Notes under the pieces: generated by a model
What the model saw: only the letters and a program-made list of their open reading frames with translations
What the model was told of the DNA's origin: nothing
The model's database searches: none
DNA from: Pelecanus crispus
Lineage: Eukaryota > Chordata > Aves > Pelecaniformes > Pelecanidae
DNA: 64,000 nt
Assembly (NCBI RefSeq): GCF_030463565.1
Contig: NC_134653.1
Span: 31,433,150-31,497,149 of the forward strand
Direction of reading: 5' to 3'
Part shown: positions 12,301 through 23,400 of the stretch, in pieces
Position numbering within the stretch: the first letter of the stretch is position 1
How the letters are laid out: the number at the start of each line of letters is the position of its first letter
Translations under genes and position numbers: made by a program

Positions 12301-12480
12301 CGGTTCAGCTCGGTGCGGGCAGTGCAGTTTGGCTCAGCTCGGCTCAGCTAGGTTCCGTTCGGATGAACTCGGCATGGCTCAGCTGGGCACAGCTCAGTTC
12401 AGCCCCATTCGGTTCAGCCCAGCTCAGTTCAAATCACATTGGCACGGCTTGGTTTGGCGCGGCTTGGTTTGGCGCACGGG
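12270..12480. repeat. Degenerate pentamer-type minisatellite upstream of ALDH2
   Basis: About 200 bp of short, diverged, mostly 5- and 10-bp-spaced repeats built on GGCTC, GTTCA and CAGCT, ending with two copies of the 15-mer GGCACGG/GGCGCGG-CTTGGTTT at about 12440-12475. All reading frames show repeated AQLGS-like or WFGA-like peptides, the mark of a tandem array rather than a gene. It lies just outside the ALDH2 CpG island. The boundaries are approximate. Confidence 0.7.
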
Positions 12481-13214
12481 GGATGCCTCGTCAGCATCCG
12501 GCACCGGCACTGTCCCTGTCCGTGCCCAGGGAACTTTGCACAGGCAACAAGAAGGAGAAAGGCAGAGGAAAACCAGAAACATCTCTCTTGCACTGGTTAG
12601 TTTTGCGGGGAAGGTGGTGTAAACGGTTGGGGACCCCTGGTTACCTGGGCGTGCCGCCGGTAGCATGCACACAGGAATCTAAAATGAAACTACTGTGTAT
12701 AGGGGAAGTGGAACAAAGCTAGCAAAGCAGTCTCGCAGCCGGAGCGTTACTCAGTGCATGCAAATGAGAGGCTTTGTAAAATTGCTCCCAACAATGCCCA
12801 AAGGCCTTTTCTGCTTGTTCGCTTGAGGAGCCTTGTGCAGCTAAAGCGTGCCTAAGTGCAGATTCACATGCAGGGAGCAGAGATGTTCTCAAGTTATCAT
12901 CACCATCGCTCAGGAAGCCACAGACCAAAACTATAAAGACTTCCTAACCTCCAAAATAAACCTGTGGTAATTACCCTGTATCTGACAGCATCTCTTTGGC
13001 TCCTTTAGTGAGAGGTCTGTGAAGGGTAACTGGGGTTGGATGGCTCTGGTTTATTAAAGGGGACAGAAAAATTGTAGAATATATCTATTCAAAAATAGGT
13101 TAACCCACTGTCCTGGAAGACCCAGGTTGCTGAAAGTCTTGGTGGTAGCATGGTGGTAGTTCCTGCATCTGCAGGTTTCCAGGCATTTCACTCAGGAGAG
13201 GAATATCAGCCTTG

Positions 13215-13290
13215 TTTTGCAGGGAGGAACCACAAGGCCCAGAAAGGCAAAACGACTGCCCAAGGTTATCCAGCAGGACTCAGATTAGGC
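13215..13290 (-). mobile_element. MIR-like ancient SINE relic
   Basis: The stretch resembles the complement of the MIR core: a 'gaggcccagagagg' equivalent, then 'gacttgcccaaggt' (here ACTGCCCAAGGTTAT) and a 'cagcaggactcagatt'-type segment. Heavily diverged, so very old. Boundaries are approximate and the family call comes from memory of the consensus. Confidence 0.5.
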
Positions 13291-16200
13291 TGCGTTTTTC
13301 CTAGATCAGCTGAAAAGAAATCCTCTTGCGCTGGATCTCAGCCTCCCTCGTCCTTGGCCACCCCTATCCCCTGAAGGGTGACCGATTCCCCTTTGTGCCC
13401 CAGACAGCGGGTCCTGGGCAGCCCTTTAGCAGGTGGCACTCATGAGGGCTGCTTGTTCCAACAGGCTCTCCCTCCTATTGCAGACCTGCATGCATTAATA
13501 CACTTTTGGGAGATGCCAGAAAGACCTGTTTTACCCGTAGAGACGTGCCTGCGCACACTGTGTCTCTCCGAAAGGGACTGGGTCAGGCTGCATATCCTCA
13601 GGGTGCATCTCAGAGCTGAGCTCCAACCAACCCTTGCTCAGGGCTAAGCTCCCATATGCTGTCCTGTGTGTGTCTTCTGCTGATACCGGGGTGGACAACT
13701 GATGACACTGAGCATTAGCCCTGTGTTAATGCTTTTGCTCCTCTTGAGCAGGACCCTTCCCTTCCCTGGGGCTTAGGAGGCAAACCCAGCAGCAGTAAAA
13801 CCGCGTGCAATGGAAGAAACACCTTTATGGCAGACCCAGCTCTCAGCCTCAAACTCTCAGCCCTGCAATAGCTGGCTGGGATTGAGCCTGCCTGAAAGAT
13901 GAGATGGTGGGAGGTGCAAAGGCCAGGTGTCTGTTAGGAAATCATCCCAACTGTCTGGGCTGGACAGCCACAGGCTCAGATAAAGGCTCCCTCCCCCTTC
14001 CACAGCAGCGCCAAGTGCCTGGGGTTGAGGTGGAATTTCACTCTGGAGCCTGGGAGAAACCAAAGCTCAGGTTACGAGGATTCCCTACAGCCCTATGGTC
14101 CTGGTGTTCAGCAGCCAGCACAGCTGCCCCAGGGCTCCTCTGCAGCACCCCTTGTGCCCCTGAGAGCAGGGATGTGGTGGCGACCCTGGGCAGACGGATG
14201 TGGCCTTGTGAAAGTGGGCTGCAAGGCTGTGCCCGCACTGGAGAAGCTGGAGAAGAATTCAAAGATGTGTCCCCATCACTTTAATATTGAATTAATACTA
14301 GACTACATATGAAGAGCCCGTGAATTCCCATGATTGTTCCCACAGTTCTCTCCTTCCTGCTGGCCTCTGTGAAGCACTGAAAGCTGCCGTTGCTCCAGTC
14401 TGCATCCTCCCTGATCCCCGAAGAAACCCAGAGAGATCCACTGCAGTCATGGAACCATGGAGTCCTCCCAGTTCCAGGGACCAGGCACTGCCTCAGCTCC
14501 AGAGTCTCCCCTGAAGCCAGGAGTCCTCAAGGATGTGATTCAGTTCCCCCCAGCACTGACTGGACTCCTTCTAGAGTCTGCAGGTAGCTGGAGGTGTTGT
14601 GCTGAAGGAGCAGAGACACCCTGCTCTTTATTCCCAAAAACAAGTCTTGCACCCCCACCTGGTCATTCCTGACCAACTCTCCCCCCACAAGGCTGGTATT
14701 GACGGCCTGCAGCCTCATGATCCAGGGATGGATTTGGCCCATACCTATTGAGCCTAGCAATAAAGGCACTAAGCCCAGATACGAGATAACAGCAAACACC
14801 ACTGAAATTCAGAAGCTCCCAGGCTGCTGTTAGCATGACCTCTCCCACGCCAGAGTGGCTGTTTTAGTCTCACGTCCAAGGCTCCCCAGCACTGCGGCTA
14901 GTGACTCAGCTCTGGTTTGGAGAGCGCTGTCCTGTGAACCACGTGGGACCTTCAGCCAGACATGGAGCTCAGGTCCGAGTGAAGCACCAGGCTGGGGTCT
15001 GCACTGCTGAGATGCTCTGCTCCAGAGACCTGTGTGAGAGTGAAAGCAAAGCCCACACAGGGCAAGTAAGGAGCTGCAGGTCCAGGGAAGCACAGCAGCA
15101 AACACCCCAGCCCCTTCCAAATGCCCTGGGGAATGAAGTGCTGGGGAAAAGTTCTCACCTGGGAACCCACTACAGACAGGACAAATCACCCCTCGTGCTC
15201 ACGTGCCCCAGCCTGCAATGCCTCACGTGGAGGAAGCCCCAGAAGGGAGGTGTCCCTGTGTTGCTTTATTTGGGCCAGAGAAGGGTCAAATATTAGGCGC
15301 GTGTGTCTGCTCACCTGGCTATCCTGATCCATGGCCCGTACAGTCATCATCAGAGCCACTGCTTTGGTCCTGGCACTCTCTGCCTGATGGAAAAGGATGA
15401 GACACGTTATATCCTCCTACATCCCCCTACCCTGGTGCTGGCCCCCTCCGATAGCCAGTCCTGGCTCCCTCGGAGGCACAACACTGGGAGTGCAGCTGTG
15501 TGCCCAGTGCTTTGGCCAGACGCACTTATGCTTGCTCTGAGAGAGAAACTGAGCTTTGCTCTGCAACCATGGAGAGGATCTCCCCAGAGAACCACGGGGA
15601 CAGGCAGCCTTCGGGACCAGTATGCAAAATGTGCTGGCTCCCCGTGCAGGACATGGCAGGATCAGCCGAGACGCTGCCCTGTTGAGCCATGAGTGCCTCA
15701 GCCAAGGGCATTTCGCCACTAAGCTCGCTGGGACGAACCTCCACCCCTGCAGTGCCAGCTGGCATGAGGCAGACTTGCCCTTTCCCTTGGTCTTTGCCCA
15801 GCTTATGAGCACTGTGACAATCCCAGGCCAGGACTACTTGGCTGTTTAACGCTCTGCTGCATTATCTTTCTGCTGCGGGCAGCAATACTCCTCCCCTGGC
15901 TTTCACAACATGCTTCCACAGCAAAGGTTGATGGTGCAGGGACGCTGCCAAGGGAAAGAACAGTGGGATGAACAGGGAGATGGCAGGGATGAGGGAGCTC
16001 TCTGGTCCCCCAGACAACAAGCAGTGTCTCTACCACAAACCCAAGGCATGGAGTAGAGAGAGCGTGGTGGTACTGATATTTAGAGACTTGGCGACTCTCT
16101 CCCAGCTCTGAAGATGAGTGTTTGGAAGAAGGGCAAAGAGATCTGCTCATCTTAGCACTTCCAATTTCCTCAGAGCTGCTGTTTCCCCTCCTTTTCTACC

Positions 16201-16684
16201 TTCTCAGGGGATCAGCTGCTAAGCACCCTGAAATGCTGAGGTTTGCTGGTTTCTGCCAGAGCACAGGGAAATGCTTCTGAAGGGCTAAAAAACAGATGGG
16301 ATTTTTTTTTTTTTTTTGGCAGCGAAAAGGCAGTTAAGTAACCCACTAGAATTTGATAATGTCACTAGAATACATTAAGAATATAATCTCAGTAGCAACC
16401 CAAGGATAGGGATGTTTGCTTTCATGACACACTCTGTGAATGATTACTTATGACACCACTCCCAGCAAATCTGTTTGCAACATCAGCCAGCCCAGAGCCA
16501 CAAGCACACCGAGCCGCACCGTGGCCACCAGCAGCACTGGGAAGTGGAAGCACAGAGAAACCAGACAGTTTGCAGAGCCCAGGCAGTGGACCCAGGTGTC
16601 CTGATACCTGTGTATTGACCCGACCTGCCTTGCACTGGCAGAAGGAAGAGATGTGTATTTAAAACCCTACAGTTCAAGACCTGA

Positions 16685-16775
16685 TAATACTCCCATCTCT
16701 GCCACTGACCCACCACGTGACCATGGGCAAGTCACTTTGGTAGCTGGTTTCTGCTTCCTCCCCACCATACCAGGA
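16685..16775 (+). mobile_element. MIR-like ancient SINE relic
   Basis: The plus strand shows the MIR core order: CTCTGCCACTGAC, then GTGACCATGGGCAAGTCACTTT, then a TCTGCTTCCTC-like segment. In MIR this reads 'ctctgccacttac...gtgaccttgggcaagtcactt...tgtttcctc'. Diverged and old. One minus-strand frame reads TWWVSG by chance, which mimics an acyl-CoA dehydrogenase motif but is explained by this relic. Confidence 0.6.
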
Positions 16776-17478
16776 ATTACCAATGTCCCTCCATTTTGAG
16801 GGTTCAGGGCTGCAGCAGCACCCACTCTGTGCAGGAGAGCCCAGGACGGTAGTAGGGTCAAACTCCAAGTGGCATCCCAGAGCCTGCACTGCCGATTACA
16901 CTCGGCTTATCACTGGGCAGACAACTGTTTGCTGACAGGGACGTCTGCAGGGACAGCCCCTGCCAGGGAGAACAGGATAAGAGAACACAAAGGAGGAAAT
17001 GAAGCTGTGGAGGTGCAAGCCGCTCCCTGCCCTATCTCACAAGAAAGCACTGGGAGGGACTCTTAAAAGAAAGTTAACTTAGCCTTTCCCACACAGAAGC
17101 TGCAGCGAGGCTCCAGAGCCCTGCCAGGGGAAGGGAATGAGCAAGCGCTGGACTGGCAGGTGTTCAAAAGCCCAAGCCCAGCCAGGCTCTGGAGACTCCA
17201 CCAGCATTGGTGGCAGGACCTTGGTGGAGCAGCACCAGCAATTACAGCTGGGCTGGCGGTAATCTGCTCATCCTGGGAGTGCCAGCTTCTGAAATTGCTG
17301 TTTCCCAGAATATGAACTCTGTTACTCAAATGTAGCCAGCAACGGGAACCCGGCCTCCTTTCTCCAAGCCATTGGACTCTGCAAGTGCCAAGTGTCTGAT
17401 GTGATCAGGAAAGCAAGGACACACAGAGGCATGCCACAGTCCCCCACCCTGGCGCAGGTGCAGCAAAGCAAAGCTACT

Positions 17479-20400
17479 TTAAGGAGGAAGATGTCTCACC
17501 TTCAGTTCTAGAAGCGGACGTGGAGTCCATCTGGACTGGGAAATCAGAAAACTCCACTGGACACCCATGATCTTTTCCAGCTTGCAGCAAAGACCCTGGG
17601 CCATCCCCAGCAGGCTAGTGGCGGCAGTGACCAGGGGGACTTTGGGCTCAGGAACTGCCCCAGAATGTGGCCAGGTACCATAGCTCCTGCTGAGGACTGG
17701 CCCTCGCCTGGCCCAGGTGCTGTAAGATCGTGCGAGAGGTTTTGTGGTGGGGAGGCTGTCAAACACACGGAATCCTTCTTTTATGGCAAACTCCCAAGCC
17801 AGGTCAGCCACAAATTCTGCATCCTCTGGGCTGCTTTCACCTGGAGCTGGCCTCCCTGGGGACAAGAGAAGAACTGGCCATCTTTGTCTGAAAGAGCCCA
17901 TGTTATGTAGTCACGTCCCAAACAGCACCATGTGCCCTTGTCTGGGCCAGCCCAGCAGGACTCAAGGAGACTCCTATCTAAGGAATATGAAAATAACATC
18001 TTGTTTTTCTCTGATAAAGCCTCCCAGGCCAGACTTCATGTATGCAGATAAACACAACTGAGAGTTCACCCCACCTCCCTGCTTTGAGTCTCTCTTCGAA
18101 GGTGGTGCTTAGATTGAAGGTCTGAGAGCTCCACCTGTAGGACACGGGTCTGAGCTCTGAACTCTGGCCTCTGCTCAGTTCTCCCATGAAAGAAAATTGA
18201 TCACACAGCAACCTCCAATCAGCACAAACAGCAAACAGGAACAGACGAGACCTTGCATCCAGCAAAAAGCAGCTGCTGGGGGAATGACCTGTCTGTGCTC
18301 CCCTTTGGCCCTTTTTTCTGTTTGCAGGGCACAACCTGAATACACAGCACAGCCAGCCTGAGAGGTTCTAGCAGCCTCACACCCTCCAGAGCCTGTGCTG
18401 GAGCAGGGAGGGAGCTCTGTGCTTTACAGGACACTGTTCACATCCCTCTTGTCTACCTGCAGCAATAACTCACTGCATGATTACTCCCAGGTCACTCATC
18501 TCCAGAGTGAAACAAGGTCTCTCATTTTGATCCCTTATTTCCCACAGGAGCTCTATGCTGAAAGCACAAGGCTGCCAGACATGCCACACTTTGCTGTAGC
18601 ACCTGGAATTTCAGAGCTCTTGGGATTCACAGCCAGAAGTGCCTGAACCCTGCAGCACGTGCTGCCGGTCTGACCTCCACTGGTTCAGGGTGAGAGCTCT
18701 CCCCACACTGGTGCTCGTGTGTCTGTGCTCTGCCTGGAGATCATGGTTGGGTTCCTCACCTTCCAGAGAGTGTTTGTAAAGTCCCTGCAGCATTGCAGCC
18801 AGTCGGAAAAAGGCAAAGGCCACGTAGAAATTCCAGTTCTCAGGGTGCTCCACTCCCATGTGGCTGCAGTACATCCGGGAATACTCCTCTGCCGTGGGGA
18901 CTCCCAGGTGCCCCAAATCACACTTCCTCAAGCCTGGAAGACATGAAGAGGCAACAGTGAAGCAGCAGACAGTGAGGAGCTCAGAGCTTTCTAGGGATGC
19001 CGTGAGGCTTGTGGCAGAGCCATGCAGCTGCGGAGCAGCGGAGACACCTGCACCCATCCAACACCTGCACTGCTGCCATGCTGGTTCCGTACATAACAAT
19101 GGGGGTTTGGCACCAACCCACGTAGGTGAAATGCATACGGGGCAGTTTTCTTTGTTGGGGTGAGATTGTGAAAGCAGTGACTGAGGGATCTTCCTCCTAA
19201 ACAATGGAGTGATTTTCCTCCCTGTTTACCCCTATACTGTTATTTTTAACAGGTGTATAACTTTGTGGACAAACCACTTCTGGGCTGGCCCGGTTCACAG
19301 CTTTCCCACCCAAAAGAGTTCCCCAGCTTTACAGCTGAAGTGAGAGGGAAAATAACCCAAGCTAATTTTTAAACACAGTTTTGCAAGCTGTGAAGCAGGG
19401 TCCTCCTCTCTGGGGCCATCCCTGATGTGACTGCTAACAAAGGTCCATGTGTATGCACAGGGTGACAGTGCCAACCAGGATAGGGAGTGCATGGCAGAGT
19501 ACCTGCCAAATGGGTGGCAGATACGAGACAAACTGGGGATGGGGCGACCATGCCACAGTGATTACTGCACATGCAGAAAGATGTTTCCGCCCTGGAAGGA
19601 TGCGGCGTTCTTCAAGGAGGGGAGAAAGGGCAGAGCAGGGAATATGGTACGAGACATAGCCCCTTCCAACTGCAATGAGCCCAACTGTCAGCTGAACCCT
19701 CTGGGCAGGAGCTACTCTGCTCCTAAACTCTGGTTCCTCTCTCCGTGCGTCAAACATGATGTTGCGCCTCTCTGTACCTCTCAGTGCATTAAAGTGAGGT
19801 GGCAGGAAGTAGGCCATACAGTTATTCGCCAAATCAGAGATGGGATCTCCTAGAGTTGAAAGCTTCCAGCCAAGGACAGCAAGGACTTCTGGCCTGTCTG
19901 GATGAAAGACCAGGTTGTCCATCCTGTATCAGAGGGAAAAAGAGATCAGAAAAGTCTCAAGAGGGGGAAAAAATCCCAGTGCTCAGCAGCAGTAGGTGAT
20001 TTCCAGTGCTCTTCATGCTCTTCAAAAATTGCTGAGTCCTTTGGGAGGCTGCACAAGTGAAAGATTAATTTCTGCAAGCATAGGTCAGGGAGGACGAATA
20101 TTACTCAACAGTGAACTCCCTGGTTAATGATGAACTAAGCTGTGCTTTGAAGAATGAAACCAAGTTATTCAGGGCCTCAGATCATTCACAGATGTTACTG
20201 GACAGGCTAGCCAAAAAGTGAAGCAGGCAAGTCACTGTCCAGGGGGATCTTCTGATCATTTCAAAGGCACACAATAACTCCAGGCCCTGCATTGTCATGT
20301 GCTGTATATTATGCATAGTACAGCCTTCAACAGTTTGAGCCCCAGGAGAGGGCAGCAGCTTACCGAGAAGGAAACAGAGCAGCTATCCTGCCAGGGTGCA

Positions 20401-23400
20401 GAGAGCTCACCAGCTTCCACTCACACAGGAACCGCATGCACTAAACCTTGCGGGAAGGAGCCTTCGCTCAGAATTGGCACACGCCTACGCTGCAGCCTCA
20501 CATCCCTGGCACCCAGGGTCTGACAACGCAGAAGTAGCTCTCAGCATCCCTCACCTCTGTCCCTAGCCACCATGCTCCTGCATGTCTTCACTTTTAACAC
20601 TGGCAGGTTTTGCTGTACAAACCTGCAGAGTCTCACCAGCCACCCTGTCCTGGTTTCGGCTGGGATAGAGTTAATTTTCTTCCTAGTAGCAGGCATAGTG
20701 CTGTGTTTTGGATTTAGTAGGAGAAGAATGTTGATAACACACTGATGGTTTAGTTGTTGCTACGTACTGCTTATGCTAGTCAAGGACTTTTCAGCTTCCC
20801 ATGCTCTGCCAGGTGCACAAGAAACTGGGAGGGGGCACAGCCAGAATAGTTGATCCAAACTGACCAAAGGGCTATTCCATACCATATGACATCATGCTCA
20901 GTATAGAAACTGGGGGGGGTTGGCCGGGGAGCAGCGATCGCTGCTCGGGAACTGTCTGGGTATTGGTCATCGGGTGGTGAGCAATTGCATTGTGCATCAC
21001 TTGCTTTGTATATTATTATTATCATTATCATATTGTTGTTATTATCATTACTATTTTACTTTATTTCAATTATTAAACTGTTCTTATCTCAACCCAGGAG
21101 TGTTTCTCACTCTTACTCCTCCAATTCTCTCCCCGCTCCCACCAGGGCAGGGGGAGTGAGCGAGCGGCTGCATGGTGCTTAGTTGCTGGCTGGGGCTAAA
21201 CCACGACACACCCAAACTCTTTAAAAACCAAATATCATTAGTAACATGCTCCAGGACTGATTTCTGAGTATTGCAGAAAACAGCTGATGATCCCCCAGTG
21301 TAAGACCAGTGCTTGCAATGGTTGGGCGAAGAAACTCTGAAACACCAACTGAGGCAGCAAGATTGGAATCGGACATTAGGAGTCCAGGCTTTCAGTTCCT
21401 GCCCCAGCTTCCGTGCTCTCGAATGGGCACTGCTTCAGACTGCCACACACTAGTAGGCAGATAAACACTGGGGAAAATATGAGACCTCTGTGTGCCAGAG
21501 AGCACCAGTCAGAGCTCTTGGGATATGTTTCTCATGACAGATGCGAAGGGCTTGTGGCCCTCCAGGTCTCATTACCTGGGGGATGCTGAACATGACCCAG
21601 AGCCCAGCTTTCAGACTACTCTGAAGCTGCTGTGCCAGCCCCACTCAGCATCTCTGTGGAGTTTGCATATCGCTTCACACTCTCTCTCCCTCTCTACTGC
21701 CTGGGATGTGCTCCAGGCCAGTGCTGTCAGCCAAGCAGTACCTGAAATCACCATGCACGACTGTTGTCTTCTGAGATTCAGGAAAATGCAGAGGCAACCA
21801 CTCGATGAGTCTCTCCATGGCTGGGATAACATGAGTTTCCATAGCTCGATACTGCTTTGTCCAGGTCTTAACTTGCCACTGAATGTAATCACCTGTAAAA
21901 AGGGAATGAAGGCTCTCAGGGAAAGGGACAGGAACAAAGAGGCTTCAAAAGAGATGCATAAAAGGTGCATGCAGAAAAAGTCAAACAGCCAAGCAGATCT
22001 CCGTCCAGCACCCTGAGATAAACTCCAAGAGTTTAATTGTGATTTCCAGGGGTCTCATACATTCTTAACTGGGCACTGATATTCTGGTGGAAATAACCAG
22101 ATCCTGGACAAAAGTGTAACTTCTCCACCAGCTCTGAGAAGCTGAGATAGCCTGCAGACACTGGAGGAGCTGAGGAAATTTGGTCAGAGATGGCAGCAAA
22201 CAAGTTACTCCCGCACCCACAGTGCAGCTCTTGCTCATGGTAGGAAGCTCTGGGAACTACTAACAGGAAACACAGACCTGGAGGATCTAAAGCAGCTCTC
22301 CACACCCTCCCACCCATGCCTGGGGATTCAGACACCCTGCTGCTCATCTTCGCTTTCCCAACTGCCCCCAAGTTTGGCCCAAGTCCTGTACCCGAGCCTA
22401 TCCCTTGAAATGCTGATACACAGAAGAAGAAAACAGTGATAGAGGATACATAGCCTTCTCTCACCATGCTCCCTCAGGTCCTCCAGTTTGGCTGCTCTGA
22501 GGTCTACGCTGTGGATCTTGGAGAGGACTTCACTCATGGCAGCATAAATAGCCCTCCGCTGGCTAGGCTGCAGCCCAGGCAGGGAGACGTCGCTGTAGAC
22601 ACAGCCAGCACAGTACTCCATCAGGTAGAAAGGTGTGCCAAGGGTGCTGGGAAAGCAAGGCGGAACCGGTGGGTCTGAGGTTAATCCTGCTACCTAACGC
22701 CCCTCAAATTTCACCTGCACCTTGAACATGCCCCCAGGCCTCACCTGCATGGGAAGATGAAGAGCAGCCTCAACGGCACTTGGGCACTCACGCCCAGCTG
22801 TGGCCTGGGCTCAAGCCCAACTCAGGCTGCCAGCCTGCAGCACATGGCTGCGGCGTGATCAGCCCTATTCCCTGCAGCCCCAGGAAGCTGATCTTGGGGC
22901 CAGGCTACAGCACCAACCATCTCCTTGCCTCCCCTGCAGTGGGCTCTGGAGGCAGGCTGTCACACTGCATGCAAACATCACGAACGGTGGACACACATTT
23001 AACTGCAGTGCAGAGACTTATTACTGCAGCCAGCAGAGATCTGAGCGTAGCTGTGCTGACTGCAGGCTAGACAGCGTGTCTTGGTCTCAGACTTGCTGCT
23101 ATCGCAGCTATAGATCTTGGGGCAAGTCTGAGGACTGGCAGTTAGAAAAATCACCTCCTTATTGGAAACCTGAGCATACTGAGTCAGCGGGAAGCCCTAC
23201 AACATTGTTTTATAGCTCCTTTTCGAAGGAAGACAGAATTTTGATTAATGGCTAAAATAGGACACGCCTAAACCAAGCCAAATAAAAGTGTTACTATCCT
23301 TTGAACTTCCAGAGGCTCTTCTAGCCTGAAACTGGACTAATTACACCAGTGCACTTTGTGAGGTCTGGCTCCTTCTCTCCTCTCCTCATCGTTGGGCAAA

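Larger units (their letters stand above)
12481..17478. other. ALDH2-ACAD10 spacer, no exon recognised
   Basis: About 5 kb of moderately GC-rich sequence. In mammals the exons for the acyl-CoA dehydrogenase part of ACAD10 would lie here. I looked on the minus strand for codons of the conserved family blocks (KWWITG, FAMTEP, GHGEV, AFGKPL, GPDEVH) and for exon-like segments flanked by splice signals, and found none. Open frames here match nothing I know. Recognisable content is limited to MIR-like SINE relics and a T-rich run at about 16301-16317. The reading was by eye, so a diverged exon could be missed. Confidence 0.6.

Noticed and set aside
11462-12722. Long frames over the ALDH2 CpG island (267 aa minus at 11462-12265; 356 aa plus at 11652-12722)
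   Set aside because: They cross ALDH2 exon 1, its donor and a tandem repeat; peptide repeats come from the pentamer array, not from a gene.
13490-13625. Minus-strand segment with exon-like borders as a candidate missing ACAD10 exon
   Set aside because: The only open frame (SEMHPEDMQPDPVPFGETQ) does not align with any dehydrogenase block I know.
16700-16740. Minus-strand TWWVSG resembling the acyl-CoA dehydrogenase WWITG motif
   Set aside because: No other family blocks lie in frame around it, and the DNA matches the MIR SINE core (GTGACC-TGGGCAAGTCACTT) on the other strand.
21360-21450. Possible further MIR-like relic in the ACAD10 intron
   Set aside because: Only a loose similarity (attaggagtccaggctttcag); too weak to call.
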